Below are positions 45,307-52,874 of a DNA stretch of 64,000 nt, one piece after another. The stretch covers positions 1-64,000 of the forward strand of contig JAIBBF010000006.1 in the NCBI GenBank assembly GCA_019694795.1, in the 5' to 3' direction. Each line of letters opens with the position of its first letter. Position 1 is the stretch's first letter. The position numbers and the translations under genes were made by a program. The notes below the pieces were generated by a model. It was not told the DNA's origin, searched no databases, and saw only the letters and a list, made by a program, of their open reading frames with translations. This DNA is from Flavobacteriales bacterium. Lineage in GTDB: Bacteria; Bacteroidota; Bacteroidia; Flavobacteriales_D; UBA2798.

Positions 45307-46710
45307 TCAATAAAAAATGAAATGATCATTTTTTTCGGGAATATCAATGTTCCGATAACCAGCTTCGTGTAGCTTTTTCTTCCATTCCTTTTGCGTCTCA
45401 TATTCACCATGAACCAAAAAGACGTGTTTGATTTGAGAAGCATCTTGACATGAAAGATATTTTAACATATCGTTGTAATCGCCATGCGCAGAATAGGATT
45501 CAATGATTTTAACCTTGGCTCGGACAGGGAATAATTCTCCAAAAATTTTCACTTCCGCTCTGCCGGCGCGGAGTTGTCCTCCCAAAGAATGAGGCTCAGC
45601 ATAGCCCACCAATAAAATTGTGTTTTTTGCATGTGCAATGCTATGGCGGATATGGTGACGAATCCTTCCTGCCTCAGCCATTCCGGAAGCGGAAATAATT
45701 ACGCAAGGTTCATTGTGTTCATTGAGCGCTTGCGAATCCTTTTTATCCGTAATGTAAATTAACTGTTCAAATCCAAATGGATCAGGATCCGTTTTGGCCG
45801 TTTCACGCACGTGTTCATTTAAACATTCAAGGTGTTTTCGGACGATGTTTGTGGCACTATATGAAAGTGGACTATCCACATAAATTTTTATTGGAGGAAG
45901 TTTACCACTTAATGATAGGTTATTTAAAGTATAAACCAGTTCTTGAGTCCTTCCCAATGAAAACGCAGGAATAATTAACCTGCCTTTATTTTGAACACAG
46001 GTTTCTAAAACAATCTCTAATAATTCCTGCGTGCTGTCTTCCGGTTTTTCATGCAAACGATTGCCATAGGTTGATTCGCACAATAAAATATCGGCCTGAG
46101 GAAATGGTTTTGGGTCATTCATTAACGGAGAACCATACCTTCCGATATCTCCGGTAAATGCAATTTTGGTTTCTTTATTTTCCTCAATTACCCTCAATAA
46201 AACGGCGGCAGAACCAAGGATGTGACCATTATCCGTAAAGGTGCAATGTACATCTGTAAATATTCTGAATTCCTGTGCAAACGGACGTTTCTCAAAGTGT
46301 TTTAAACAGGCGTCAACATCTTTTACCGAATACAAAGGCTTTAACCGGGGTAATCCTTTTGCTACACGTTTTTTATTTAGGAATACCGTATCTGCTTCTT
46401 GAATTCTGGCAGAATCCTGAAGCATGATTTCACATAAATCATAAGTGGCTTCGGTACAATAAATTTTTCCTTTAAATCCTTCATTAACCAAACGCGGAAT
46501 TAAACCGGAATGGTCGATATGTGCGTGAGATAAAACTAAAGCACTAATTTCTGAAGGTTCAAATCCAAAATGCCGGTTTAATGGATCTGTTTCCTTGCCC
46601 ATTCCCTGGAACATTCCACAATCCAGAAGTATTTTTTTTCCATCTTCCAGTGTTATCAGGTGTTTACTTCCCGTTACGGTTCTGGCTGCTCCAAAGAATT
46701 CTATTTTCAT
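45307..46710 (-). CDS. Metallo-beta-lactamase fold RNA nuclease with beta-CASP domain
   Basis: The 467-residue protein shows motif 2 SHAHIDHSG at residues 61-69, the beta-CASP insertion (STYGNRLHEKPEDS, GRLIIPAFSLGRTQEL) and the downstream motifs ASGMAEAGRIRHH, HGDYNDML and VHGE. Zinc-dependent beta-CASP nucleases of this type process or degrade RNA in bacteria. A role in RNA processing is likely here, but whether it is an endonuclease or exonuclease cannot be told. It starts 2 bases after the paaE stop, so it is cotranscribed with the phenylacetate epoxidase reductase, an unexpected pairing. Confidence 0.93.
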   Translation of the reverse strand: MKIEFFGAARTVTGSKHLITLEDGKKILLDCGMFQGMGKETDPLNRHFGFEPSEISALVLSHAHIDHSGLIPRLVNEGFKGKIYCTEATYDLCEIMLQDSARIQEADTVFLNKKRVAKGLPRLKPLYSVKDVDACLKHFEKRPFAQEFRIFTDVHCTFTDNGHILGSAAVLLRVIEENKETKIAFTGDIGRYGSPLMNDPKPFPQADILLCESTYGNRLHEKPEDSTQELLEIVLETCVQNKGRLIIPAFSLGRTQELVYTLNNLSLSGKLPPIKIYVDSPLSYSATNIVRKHLECLNEHVRETAKTDPDPFGFEQLIYITDKKDSQALNEHNEPCVIISASGMAEAGRIRHHIRHSIAHAKNTILLVGYAEPHSLGGQLRAGRAEVKIFGELFPVRAKVKIIESYSAHGDYNDMLKYLSCQDASQIKHVFLVHGEYETQKEWKKKLHEAGYRNIDIPEKNDHFIFY

Positions 46711-46712
46711 AA

Positions 46713-47786
46713 TCAGGCTACATCATAATCAACCACTAAACTGGCAGAACGGGGATGTGCCTGACATGTGAGGATATATCCTTCTGCAACCTCTTTATCG
46801 GTTAATGCATAATTCATCATCATCTCCGCTTTACCTTCTCTCACTTTCGCTTTGCATGTGCAACATACAGCACCCTTGCATGAAAAAGGTGCATCCGCAC
46901 CTGCGTCCATTGCTGCATCCAACAAGTTAGCTCCGTTGGCATCCAATTCAAATTCGGTTTCAATACCGTCCATGATGACTTTAACCTTTGCCACACCAGT
47001 GAAATCGGAAGCCGATGTTGTTTTCGGTTGTTCTGCCATTAAAACTGGAGTAGTAAATAATTCGAAGTGGATTTTATCTTTTGCCACACCGGCATCATTT
47101 AATGCAGCTGATGCATTCAGGATCATTTCTTCGGGACCGCAAATGAAAAATTCATTGGCAGATTTCAGGTTTTCAGTATTCAGCAATTGAGCTACCTTTT
47201 CCTTATTCAATCGTCCGTGGTAAACCGGATTTTCTGTTGCTTGTCTGCTATAAACAGAAATCAATTTGAAGCGTCCGTTAGATGATTGTTCAAGTGATTT
47301 TAATTCTGCCAGAAAAATGGTAGAATCGGAAGTCTTATTGGAATATACCAATGAAAATTTACTGTTCGGTTCTGCAACCAGCATCGATTTGATGATGGCA
47401 AAAATGGGAGTAATTCCACTTCCCGCTGCAATTCCCACATAGTGCTTGTTGTTCTCTTTTTTTAATTCAGTAAAGAAATTACCAATCGGCGCCATGGATT
47501 CAACCTTATCGCCAACTTTTAATTGTTGGTTCATGTAAGTAGAAACCTTTCCTTTTTCCACCATTTTAACTGCTACACGCAATGGTTCGTTCACCAATGG
47601 TGATGAACATAAGGAATAAGATCTGCGAAATTCTTCCCCGTTCAGGTTGAATTTTAAGGTGAGGTATTGACCCGCCACATAATTGAAATCTGATTTCAAT
47701 TCTGCCGGAATTTCAAACGCAACTGAAACCGAATCAGCTGTTTCTTTTTTAATATCGCTTACAACAAGGGTGTGAAATTTGGACAT
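46713..47786 (-). CDS. paaE: Phenylacetyl-CoA epoxidase reductase subunit
   Basis: The 357-residue protein combines a ferredoxin-reductase module (FAD motif RRSYSLCSSP, NADPH motif GIAAGSGITPIFA) with a C-terminal plant-type 2Fe-2S domain. The four cluster cysteines are in CKGAVCCTC and the distal LTCQAHP. This is the architecture of PaaE (PaaK), which passes electrons from NADPH to the di-iron PaaA. Unlike the usual paaABCDE order, paaE is transcribed divergently from paaABC-D. The identification is secure from the domains and the neighbouring paaABC genes. Confidence 0.94.
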   Translation of the reverse strand: MSKFHTLVVSDIKKETADSVSVAFEIPAELKSDFNYVAGQYLTLKFNLNGEEFRRSYSLCSSPLVNEPLRVAVKMVEKGKVSTYMNQQLKVGDKVESMAPIGNFFTELKKENNKHYVGIAAGSGITPIFAIIKSMLVAEPNSKFSLVYSNKTSDSTIFLAELKSLEQSSNGRFKLISVYSRQATENPVYHGRLNKEKVAQLLNTENLKSANEFFICGPEEMILNASAALNDAGVAKDKIHFELFTTPVLMAEQPKTTSASDFTGVAKVKVIMDGIETEFELDANGANLLDAAMDAGADAPFSCKGAVCCTCKAKVREGKAEMMMNYALTDKEVAEGYILTCQAHPRSASLVVDYDVA

Positions 47787-47805
47787 GCTTCATTTTTTGT
47801 GTGTG

Positions 47806-47839
47806 CAAAAATAACAATATGCCTCTCTTATGGTTCAAA
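47806..47839 (-). promoter_or_regulatory. Promoter of paaE
   Basis: On the minus strand TTTG, 22 bases and TATTTTTG precede the paaE ATG by about 20 bases. Its -33 element lies 3 bases from that of the rightward paaA promoter. Confidence 0.7.
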
Positions 47840-47842
47840 TAC

Positions 47843-47874
47843 TTTGTCTTTTCAGGCAAAATTTTCTATTTTTG
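47843..47874 (+). promoter_or_regulatory. Promoter of paaABC
   Basis: TTTG, 20 bases and TATTTTTG match the Bacteroidota promoter. Transcription would begin about 47881, leaving a leader of roughly 190 bases before paaA. Back-to-back with the paaE promoter, so both directions can be regulated at one site. Confidence 0.75.
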
Positions 47875-47897
47875 AATACCCAAAAACCCGAAGAAGG

Positions 47898-47923
47898 TTT
47901 CAAATTATTGTCAAAATTTGAAA
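47898..47923. promoter_or_regulatory. Inverted repeat in the paaA leader (candidate operator)
   Basis: TTTCAAATT and AATTTGAAA, a perfect 9-base inverted repeat around 8 bases, lies about 20-45 bases after the predicted transcription start. TetR-type phenylacetyl-CoA-responsive repressors bind such palindromes near paa promoters; which protein would bind here is not known. Confidence 0.5.
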
Positions 47924-48071
47924 TTTTCTTTCGAGAAAAAGACATTTTACAAAATTAAATTTTAAAAGTTCGGATTTTTTTTGATTTATGCAGGTTTCTG
48001 TGTCGAAACTGACTTGCATCATAATCAAAAGCGGTCCTTAATTGTTAAACTTGTGACAAGAAATTTTTCCT

Positions 48072-49016
48072 ATGGAAAACACAAAAAATGAACAGGACTT
48101 TCAGGCAAAAATTGATGCCGAAGAAAAGATTGAACCGCGTGATTGGATGCCGGATGATTACCGTAAGCATTTGATTCGTCAGATTTCTCAGCACGCCCAT
48201 TCGGAAGTAATTGGTATGCAGCCCGAAGGAAATTGGGTTAGCCGTGCTCCGAGTTTACGTGCCAAAATGATTTTGCTGGCGAAAATTCAAGATGAAGGTG
48301 GTCACGGTCTTTATCTTTATTCAGCTGCTGAAACCTTAGGGATTAGTCGCGATGAATTAATCCAGCAATTGCATTCCGGCAAAGCAAAATATTCTTCTAT
48401 TTTCAATTATCAGGCATTGACCTGGGCCGACATAGGAGCTATTGGATGGTTAGTGGACGGTGCCGCAATTGTAAACCAGGTTTCCTTACAACGCACATCG
48501 TACGGACCTTATTCCAGAGCAATGGTTCGTATCTGTAAAGAGGAATCGTTCCATCAACGTCAAGGCTATGAAATCATGGCGCATTTGGCATTGGGAACGC
48601 CGGAACAAAAAGAAATGGCACAGGATGCATTAAACCGCTGGTGGTGGCCTTCCTTAATGATGTTTGGTCCACACGATAGCGATTCTCCCAATAGCGGCAA
48701 TGCTTTTAAATGGAGAATTAAGCGTGAAAGTAACGATGAGCTTCGTCAGCGTTTCATTGACAAAACGGTTCAGCAAACGGAAGTTATTGGCTTAACTGTT
48801 CCGGATCCGGATTTAAAATGGAATGAAGCAAAAGGACAATATGATTTCGGAAAAATTAACTGGGAAGAATTCCAGCAAGTGATTTCCGGTAACGGTCCCT
48901 GCAACAAACAACGTCTCGAGCATCACATTCGTGTACACCATGAAGGTGCATGGGTTCGTGAAGCTGCGAATGCCTATGCCGAAAAGAAAAAGAAAAAAGA
49001 ATCTGTACTCGCATAA
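48072..49016 (+). CDS. paaA: Phenylacetyl-CoA epoxidase catalytic subunit
   Basis: The 314-residue protein matches PaaA, the di-iron subunit that converts phenylacetyl-CoA to its ring 1,2-epoxide. The first metal helix includes [18 protein letters not shown], and the second has [16 protein letters not shown] with the paired Glu/His ligands. EGGHG-like residues appear as [10 protein letters not shown]. Next to paaB, paaC and paaD the assignment is firm. The start follows a long leader with a candidate operator and lacks a Shine-Dalgarno sequence, as usual for this phylum. Confidence 0.96.
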   Translation: MENTKNEQDFQAKIDAEEKIEPRDWMPDDYRKHLIRQISQHAHSEVIGMQPEGNWVSRAPSLRAKMILLAKIQDEGGHGLYLYSAAETLGISRDELIQQLHSGKAKYSSIFNYQALTWADIGAIGWLVDGAAIVNQVSLQRTSYGPYSRAMVRICKEESFHQRQGYEIMAHLALGTPEQKEMAQDALNRWWWPSLMMFGPHDSDSPNSGNAFKWRIKRESNDELRQRFIDKTVQQTEVIGLTVPDPDLKWNEAKGQYDFGKINWEEFQQVISGNGPCNKQRLEHHIRVHHEGAWVREAANAYAEKKKKKESVLA

Positions 49017-49027
49017 TACAACAAGAC

Positions 49028-49324
49028 ATGAGCAACAAGAATGATAATCAATGGCCACTTTGGGAAGTGTTTATCCAAAGTAAATCCGGTCTCCCCTACA
49101 AACATGCAGGAAGTTTGCATGCCACAGATAAGGAAATGGCAATTCAAAATGCGAGAGATACGTATACCCGCAGAAATGAAGGCACCAGTATTTGGGTAGT
49201 TCCTGCCGATTGTATCGTTGCATCGAATCCAAATGATCAGGATGAACTTTTCGATCCGATGAATGATAAGGTGTATCGTCACCCTACTTTCTATGTAATG
49301 CCAGAAGGAGCTAAAAATATCTGA
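49028..49324 (+). CDS. paaB: Phenylacetyl-CoA epoxidase subunit PaaB
   Basis: The 98-residue protein has the PaaB pattern WPLWEVFIQSKSGLPYKHAG, then NARDTYTRRNEGTSIWVV. PaaB bridges PaaAC heterodimers in the epoxidase and is required for activity. It begins 11 bases after paaA and ends 17 bases before paaC. Length and order are normal. Confidence 0.96.
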   Translation: MSNKNDNQWPLWEVFIQSKSGLPYKHAGSLHATDKEMAIQNARDTYTRRNEGTSIWVVPADCIVASNPNDQDELFDPMNDKVYRHPTFYVMPEGAKNI

Positions 49325-49341
49325 TTTAAAAAAAATCAACC

Positions 49342-50100
49342 ATGACCCAACAAGAAGCTTTATTTCAGTATTGCCTCCGTTTAGGCGACAATGCTCTTAT
49401 TCTCGGTCACCGTTTAAGCGAATGGACTAGTTTTGCTCCAATTCTCGAAGAGGATCTTGCCTTGAGTAATATTGCATTGGATTTGCTTGGCCAGGCGAAC
49501 GGTTTTCTTGCTTATGCAGGAACTGTAGAAGGCAAAGGTCGCGATCAGGATGCTTTGGCGTATAAACGTGCCGAACGCAATTTTGTAAATGCACTTATTA
49601 CCGAATTACCGAATGGTGATTTTGGATATACGATTGTTCGTCAGTTCTTATATTCTAATTTCTCTTTATTGTTGTATACTGAATTGTGCAATAGTAAAGA
49701 TGAAACCATTGCTGCTCTTGCTGCCAAATCATTAAAAGAGGTAAAATACCATGTTCGTCACTCGAACGACTGGATGCTTCGTTTAGGAGACGGTACCACT
49801 GAAAGTCACAACCGTGTGCAAAAATCGTTGAACGACATCTGGATGTTTACCAATGATATGTTTGCAATGGACGAATCGGATGAAATGCTGATTAAAAGTG
49901 GAATTGCTGTTGACCTGAATGCACTTCGTACCAAATGGATAGATGCAGTTACAAAGGTCATTGCAGATGCCACACTCGAAAAACCTGCAGATGCGTATAT
50001 GCAATCGGGAAGTAAAAAAGGTGTACATACCGAATATCTCGGTTTTGCACTCGCAGAAATGCAATACTTGCCTCGTGCATATCCGGATGCAAAATGGTAA
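49342..50100 (+). CDS. paaC: Phenylacetyl-CoA epoxidase structural subunit PaaC
   Basis: The 252-residue protein is a ferritin-fold partner of PaaA: RLGDNALILGHRLSEWTS and ALDLLGQANGFLAYAG in the first half, HVRHSNDWMLRLGDGTTES in the second. PaaC has lost the catalytic di-iron role and stabilises PaaA. A perfect terminator-like hairpin follows seven bases after its stop, so full transcription of paaD may be limited. Confidence 0.95.
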   Translation: MTQQEALFQYCLRLGDNALILGHRLSEWTSFAPILEEDLALSNIALDLLGQANGFLAYAGTVEGKGRDQDALAYKRAERNFVNALITELPNGDFGYTIVRQFLYSNFSLLLYTELCNSKDETIAALAAKSLKEVKYHVRHSNDWMLRLGDGTTESHNRVQKSLNDIWMFTNDMFAMDESDEMLIKSGIAVDLNALRTKWIDAVTKVIADATLEKPADAYMQSGSKKGVHTEYLGFALAEMQYLPRAYPDAKW

Positions 50101-50106
50101 AATACA

Positions 50107-50134
50107 GACCCGGTAATTCCGGGTCTTCTTTTTT
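50107..50134 (+). terminator. Rho-independent terminator-like hairpin inside the paa operon
   Basis: GACCCGG, loop TAATT, CCGGGTC form a perfect 7-base GC-rich stem followed by TTCTTTTTTT-like U-run. It stands between paaC and orf36-paaD, so it could separate the structural subunits from the maturation factor. Confidence 0.8.
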
Positions 50135-50139
50135 AAATC

Positions 50140-50250
50140 ATGAATAAACTGAAGGATTTTTACAATAAATACTTCCCCTATTTTGTGGATGTTTGGCAAT
50201 ACATTGCTATCGTTCTCATTTTTATTCTTGCTGCACTTTTTATTCTGTAA
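50140..50250 (+). CDS. 36-residue single-pass membrane peptide in paa operon
   Basis: A short ATG-to-TAA frame lies between the operon-internal hairpin and paaD. It encodes a charged/aromatic amphipathic start (MNKLKDFYNKYF) followed by one strong hydrophobic helix (YIAIVLIFILAALFIL). It ends 2 bases before the paaD ATG, so it would be translationally coupled. A charged start and one uninterrupted membrane helix make chance unlikely, but the frame is short. No such peptide is a known PaaABCDE component to my knowledge. Role unknown; perhaps membrane attachment or regulation. Confidence 0.55.
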   Translation: MNKLKDFYNKYFPYFVDVWQYIAIVLIFILAALFIL

Positions 50251-50252
50251 TC

Positions 50253-50741
50253 ATGTTCAATGCTGATGAAATAAAATCCTGGCTGGAAGAACTTCCGGAC
50301 CCGGAAATTCCGGTGATTTCCATTGTGGAGTTGGGAATTATCCGTTCTATCGATGTGAGTGATTCAAGCGTACTTGTTTCAATAACGCCAACTTATTCGG
50401 GTTGTCCGGCCATGAAGCAAATTGAAGACGATATTGTTTCTACTTTAAAGCAACGCGGAATTCCGAATGTAGAAGTTAAAATGGTTTATTCGCCGGCATG
50501 GACCACCGACTGGATTTCTGATGCAGCCAAGGAAAAATTAAATAAATACGGTATTGCTCCTCCGGAACACAGCAGTATAGACAAGCGCGTTTTAATGGGG
50601 CTTGAAGAACGCGTGGTAAAATGTCCGCAATGCCATTCTTCCAATACAGAAATGATCAGTCAATTTGGTTCTACCGCATGTAAAGCGTTATACCGGTGCA
50701 AGGACTGTGCAGAGCCTTTTGATTATTTTAAATGTCTGTAA
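50253..50741 (+). CDS. paaD: Phenylacetyl-CoA epoxidase maturation factor PaaD
   Basis: I set the start at ATG 50253 (MFNADEIKSWLEELPDPEIP); an in-frame TTG 20 codons upstream lies within orf36 and adds unrelated residues. The 162 residues have the MIP18/DUF59 domain (DPEIPVISIVELGI, with TPTYSGCPAM carrying Cys) and the C-terminal zinc motif CPQCHSSN ... CKDCAEP. PaaD is thought to mature the iron centres of the epoxidase. It meets the convergent thioesterase gene with a 4-base gap. Confidence 0.94.
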   Translation: MFNADEIKSWLEELPDPEIPVISIVELGIIRSIDVSDSSVLVSITPTYSGCPAMKQIEDDIVSTLKQRGIPNVEVKMVYSPAWTTDWISDAAKEKLNKYGIAPPEHSSIDKRVLMGLEERVVKCPQCHSSNTEMISQFGSTACKALYRCKDCAEPFDYFKCL

Positions 50742-50745
50742 ATCC

Positions 50746-51297
50746 CTAAAGGACTACGTTCAATTTGCAATTTTCCTGTTCAAGCAAATGCAGGTTTGCT
50801 TCGATTTCAAGATCCGTTTTGGTATTATCCAGCTCCACCTTATAGCGTGCTTTTAATTCTTTTCGTTTCATAGCCTCCATAAAGCGACGAACTTCTTCTC
50901 TGCTCGATAACTCCAATCCCGGCACTGCGGTTGGAACCCCTTTTTCATCTTTTGCCACCATGGTGAAATAACTGGTATTGGTGTGCTTTACGGTTCCTTT
51001 CTGGAAATTTTCGGCAATTACTTTTATGCCAATGACCATGGAAGATTTTCCAACATGATTAACGGATGCCAGTAAGGAAACCATTTCCCCTACTTCGACC
51101 GGTTGCAAAAATTCAACTCCGTCTACCGATACCGTTACACAATATTTTCCGCTGTGTTTGGAAGCGCAGGCATAAGCCACCTTATCCATTAACGATAACA
51201 AAATTCCACCGTGAATTTTCCCTGAAAAATTCGCATAAGCAGGAATCATTAATTCGGTAATTGTCATTTTGGAATAATCCACATTCCTAAATTTCAT
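50746..51297 (-). CDS. Acyl-CoA thioesterase, hotdog fold
   Basis: The 183-residue protein resembles YciA/BFIT-type thioesterases. ANFSGKIHGGILLSLMDKVAYACA holds the Asn/Gly and Asp region that sets hotdog-enzyme catalysis, and TNTSYFTMVAKDE is the second conserved strand. It hydrolyses acyl-CoA thioesters in the cytoplasm. It is not the small PaaI type, though its position at the end of the paa operon may reflect release of CoA from aromatic-degradation intermediates. The C-terminal tail of 50 residues is charged. Confidence 0.9.
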   Translation of the reverse strand: MKFRNVDYSKMTITELMIPAYANFSGKIHGGILLSLMDKVAYACASKHSGKYCVTVSVDGVEFLQPVEVGEMVSLLASVNHVGKSSMVIGIKVIAENFQKGTVKHTNTSYFTMVAKDEKGVPTAVPGLELSSREEVRRFMEAMKRKELKARYKVELDNTKTDLEIEANLHLLEQENCKLNVVL

Positions 51298-51337
51298 ACA
51301 TTGTTTTTTTGCAAATTAATCTTTTTTAATCTTTAAA

Positions 51338-51368
51338 TTGTTGTATATACATCTATTTTGTATCTTTG
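51338..51368 (+). promoter_or_regulatory. Promoter of CGWC protein-dioxygenase pair
   Basis: TTG at 51338-51340 and at 51341-51343 (spacings 20 and 17) and a perfect TATCTTTG at 51361 precede the ATG by 13 bases. Confidence 0.75.
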
Positions 51369-51381
51369 AATAAACTACGCT

Positions 51382-52011
51382 ATGAACAAGCCCGAAATAT
51401 ATTATTTGTTTGATCCCCTTTGTGGCTGGTGTTATGCCTTTAGTCCCGTTATAAATCGCCTGTATAATGATTACAATTCAACCGCCGATTTTAAAGTAAT
51501 TTCTGGCGGAATGGTTTTAGGGGAAATGGTTCGTCCCATCGGAAAAATTTCGGAATACATTTTAAATACCATTCCACGTTTGGAGGAGTTGTCGGGACAA
51601 AAAATGGGTGATCCCTATAAACAAATGCTGAAAGAAGGAACTGCAGTTTACGGATCTGAGCGTCCCTCTATTGCTATTGAAGTGGTAAAATATTTAAATC
51701 CTGAAATCAGCTTTTCATTTGTAAAAGATATGCAACATCAGCATTTTTATGAAGGCAAAATAATGGAGCACGATGATTTTTATCTTCCGCTGCTCGCTAA
51801 ATATCAATTGCCCGAAAAAGCATTTTTTGATCGCTTAAATTCATTTGAATTTAAAACCAGTACCTATGACGGATTTCGGTTTTCGAACGAATTAGGTATT
51901 CGCGGTTTTCCTTCTGTAGTTGGGAAAAAGAATGATCAGTATTATTTACTGAGTAATGGATTCAGGGATTATGATTCAATGAAAAATAATGTTGATCTGT
52001 TTTTACAATGA
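51382..52011 (+). CDS. DsbA/FrnE-like thioredoxin-fold protein
   Basis: The 209-residue protein has the redox motif Cys14-Gly-Trp-Cys17 in a DsbA-type FDPLCGWCYAFSPV context, a helical insertion, and the cis-proline strand GIRGFPSVVG. It belongs to the FrnE/2-hydroxychromene-2-carboxylate isomerase-like family of thiol oxidoreductases, with no signal peptide. It overlaps the next gene by four bases (ATGA), so both are made together, suggesting a role for the pair in oxidation chemistry. Confidence 0.9.
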   Translation: MNKPEIYYLFDPLCGWCYAFSPVINRLYNDYNSTADFKVISGGMVLGEMVRPIGKISEYILNTIPRLEELSGQKMGDPYKQMLKEGTAVYGSERPSIAIEVVKYLNPEISFSFVKDMQHQHFYEGKIMEHDDFYLPLLAKYQLPEKAFFDRLNSFEFKTSTYDGFRFSNELGIRGFPSVVGKKNDQYYLLSNGFRDYDSMKNNVDLFLQ

Positions 52012-52874
52012 AACGTCGCGATTTTATTTATAAATCTTCACTTGCAGTTATAGCCATGAGCAGTTTAAAATCACTCGGTGATTGGGCCAGTACCCTACCC
52101 GATGCAGAACAAATGAGTCCGGTGATGTTTGTTGGACATGGAAATCCGATGAATGCAATTGAAGAAAATGAGTTTTCGAATGGTTTTAAACAAGTGGGAA
52201 AATTGATGCCTCTTCCTAAAGCCATTGTTTGTGTTTCTGCACACTGGGAAACCATTGGAACGAAAGTCACGGCGATGCCCAATCCTCCAACCATTCACGA
52301 TTTCGGAGGGTTTCCTGAAAAGTTATTTCAACAGCAATACCCTGCTCCCGGAAATCCGGAATTAGCGAAAGAGATTTGCAACACCATAAAAAATCCGTCG
52401 ATTGGAGAGGATCTGCATTGGGGATTAGATCATGGCACCTGGTCGGTTTTGCTTCCCATGTTTCCTAAAGCAAATATTCCGGTTATACAGTTGAGTCTCG
52501 ATTATACCAAGGATGCCCAATACCATTTTGATCTGGCGAAACAATTGGCCTTTTTGCGTAAAAAGGGAGTGATGATTATTGGATCAGGTAATATTGTACA
52601 CAATCTGGGAAATGCAGTTTTTAAGGATGTCGCTTATGACTGGACCATAGAGTTTGATTCGAAAATAAAAGAAGCGATTGATAAAAACGATAATGCTTCA
52701 CTGGTGAATTATAAAAAATTCGGAAAGGCCGCTACACTTGCTGTACCCAGTAATGAACATTATTTACCTCTGCTTTATATCGCTGCCTTGCGCAATGAAA
52801 AAGATAAGCTCACTTATTTCAATGAAAAAAACACAATGGGATCCATCAGTATGCGATCCGTGATTTTTCATTAA
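52008..52874 (+). CDS. LigB-type dioxygenase (4,5-DOPA extradiol-like) with Tat-like signal
   Basis: The 288-residue protein has an atypical twin-arginine N-terminus (MKRRDFIYKSSLAVIAMSS), then the LigB/YgiD family body: VMFVGHGNPM with His44, SAHWET with His79 and HWGLDHGTWSVL with His142, the zinc/iron ligands. This family opens aromatic catechol rings; most members, such as E. coli YgiD, are cytoplasmic, so a Tat signal is unusual. Overlaps the CGWC protein gene upstream. Its stop shares four bases with the convergent NhaC stop (TTAA), so neither gene has a spacer. Confidence 0.87.
   Translation: MKRRDFIYKSSLAVIAMSSLKSLGDWASTLPDAEQMSPVMFVGHGNPMNAIEENEFSNGFKQVGKLMPLPKAIVCVSAHWETIGTKVTAMPNPPTIHDFGGFPEKLFQQQYPAPGNPELAKEICNTIKNPSIGEDLHWGLDHGTWSVLLPMFPKANIPVIQLSLDYTKDAQYHFDLAKQLAFLRKKGVMIIGSGNIVHNLGNAVFKDVAYDWTIEFDSKIKEAIDKNDNASLVNYKKFGKAATLAVPSNEHYLPLLYIAALRNEKDKLTYFNEKNTMGSISMRSVIFH

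Noticed and set aside
47988-48041. A 17-codon ATG-to-TAA frame in the paaA leader
   Set aside because: It has no coding signature beyond being open and no defined start context; I would not call it a gene without ribosome data.
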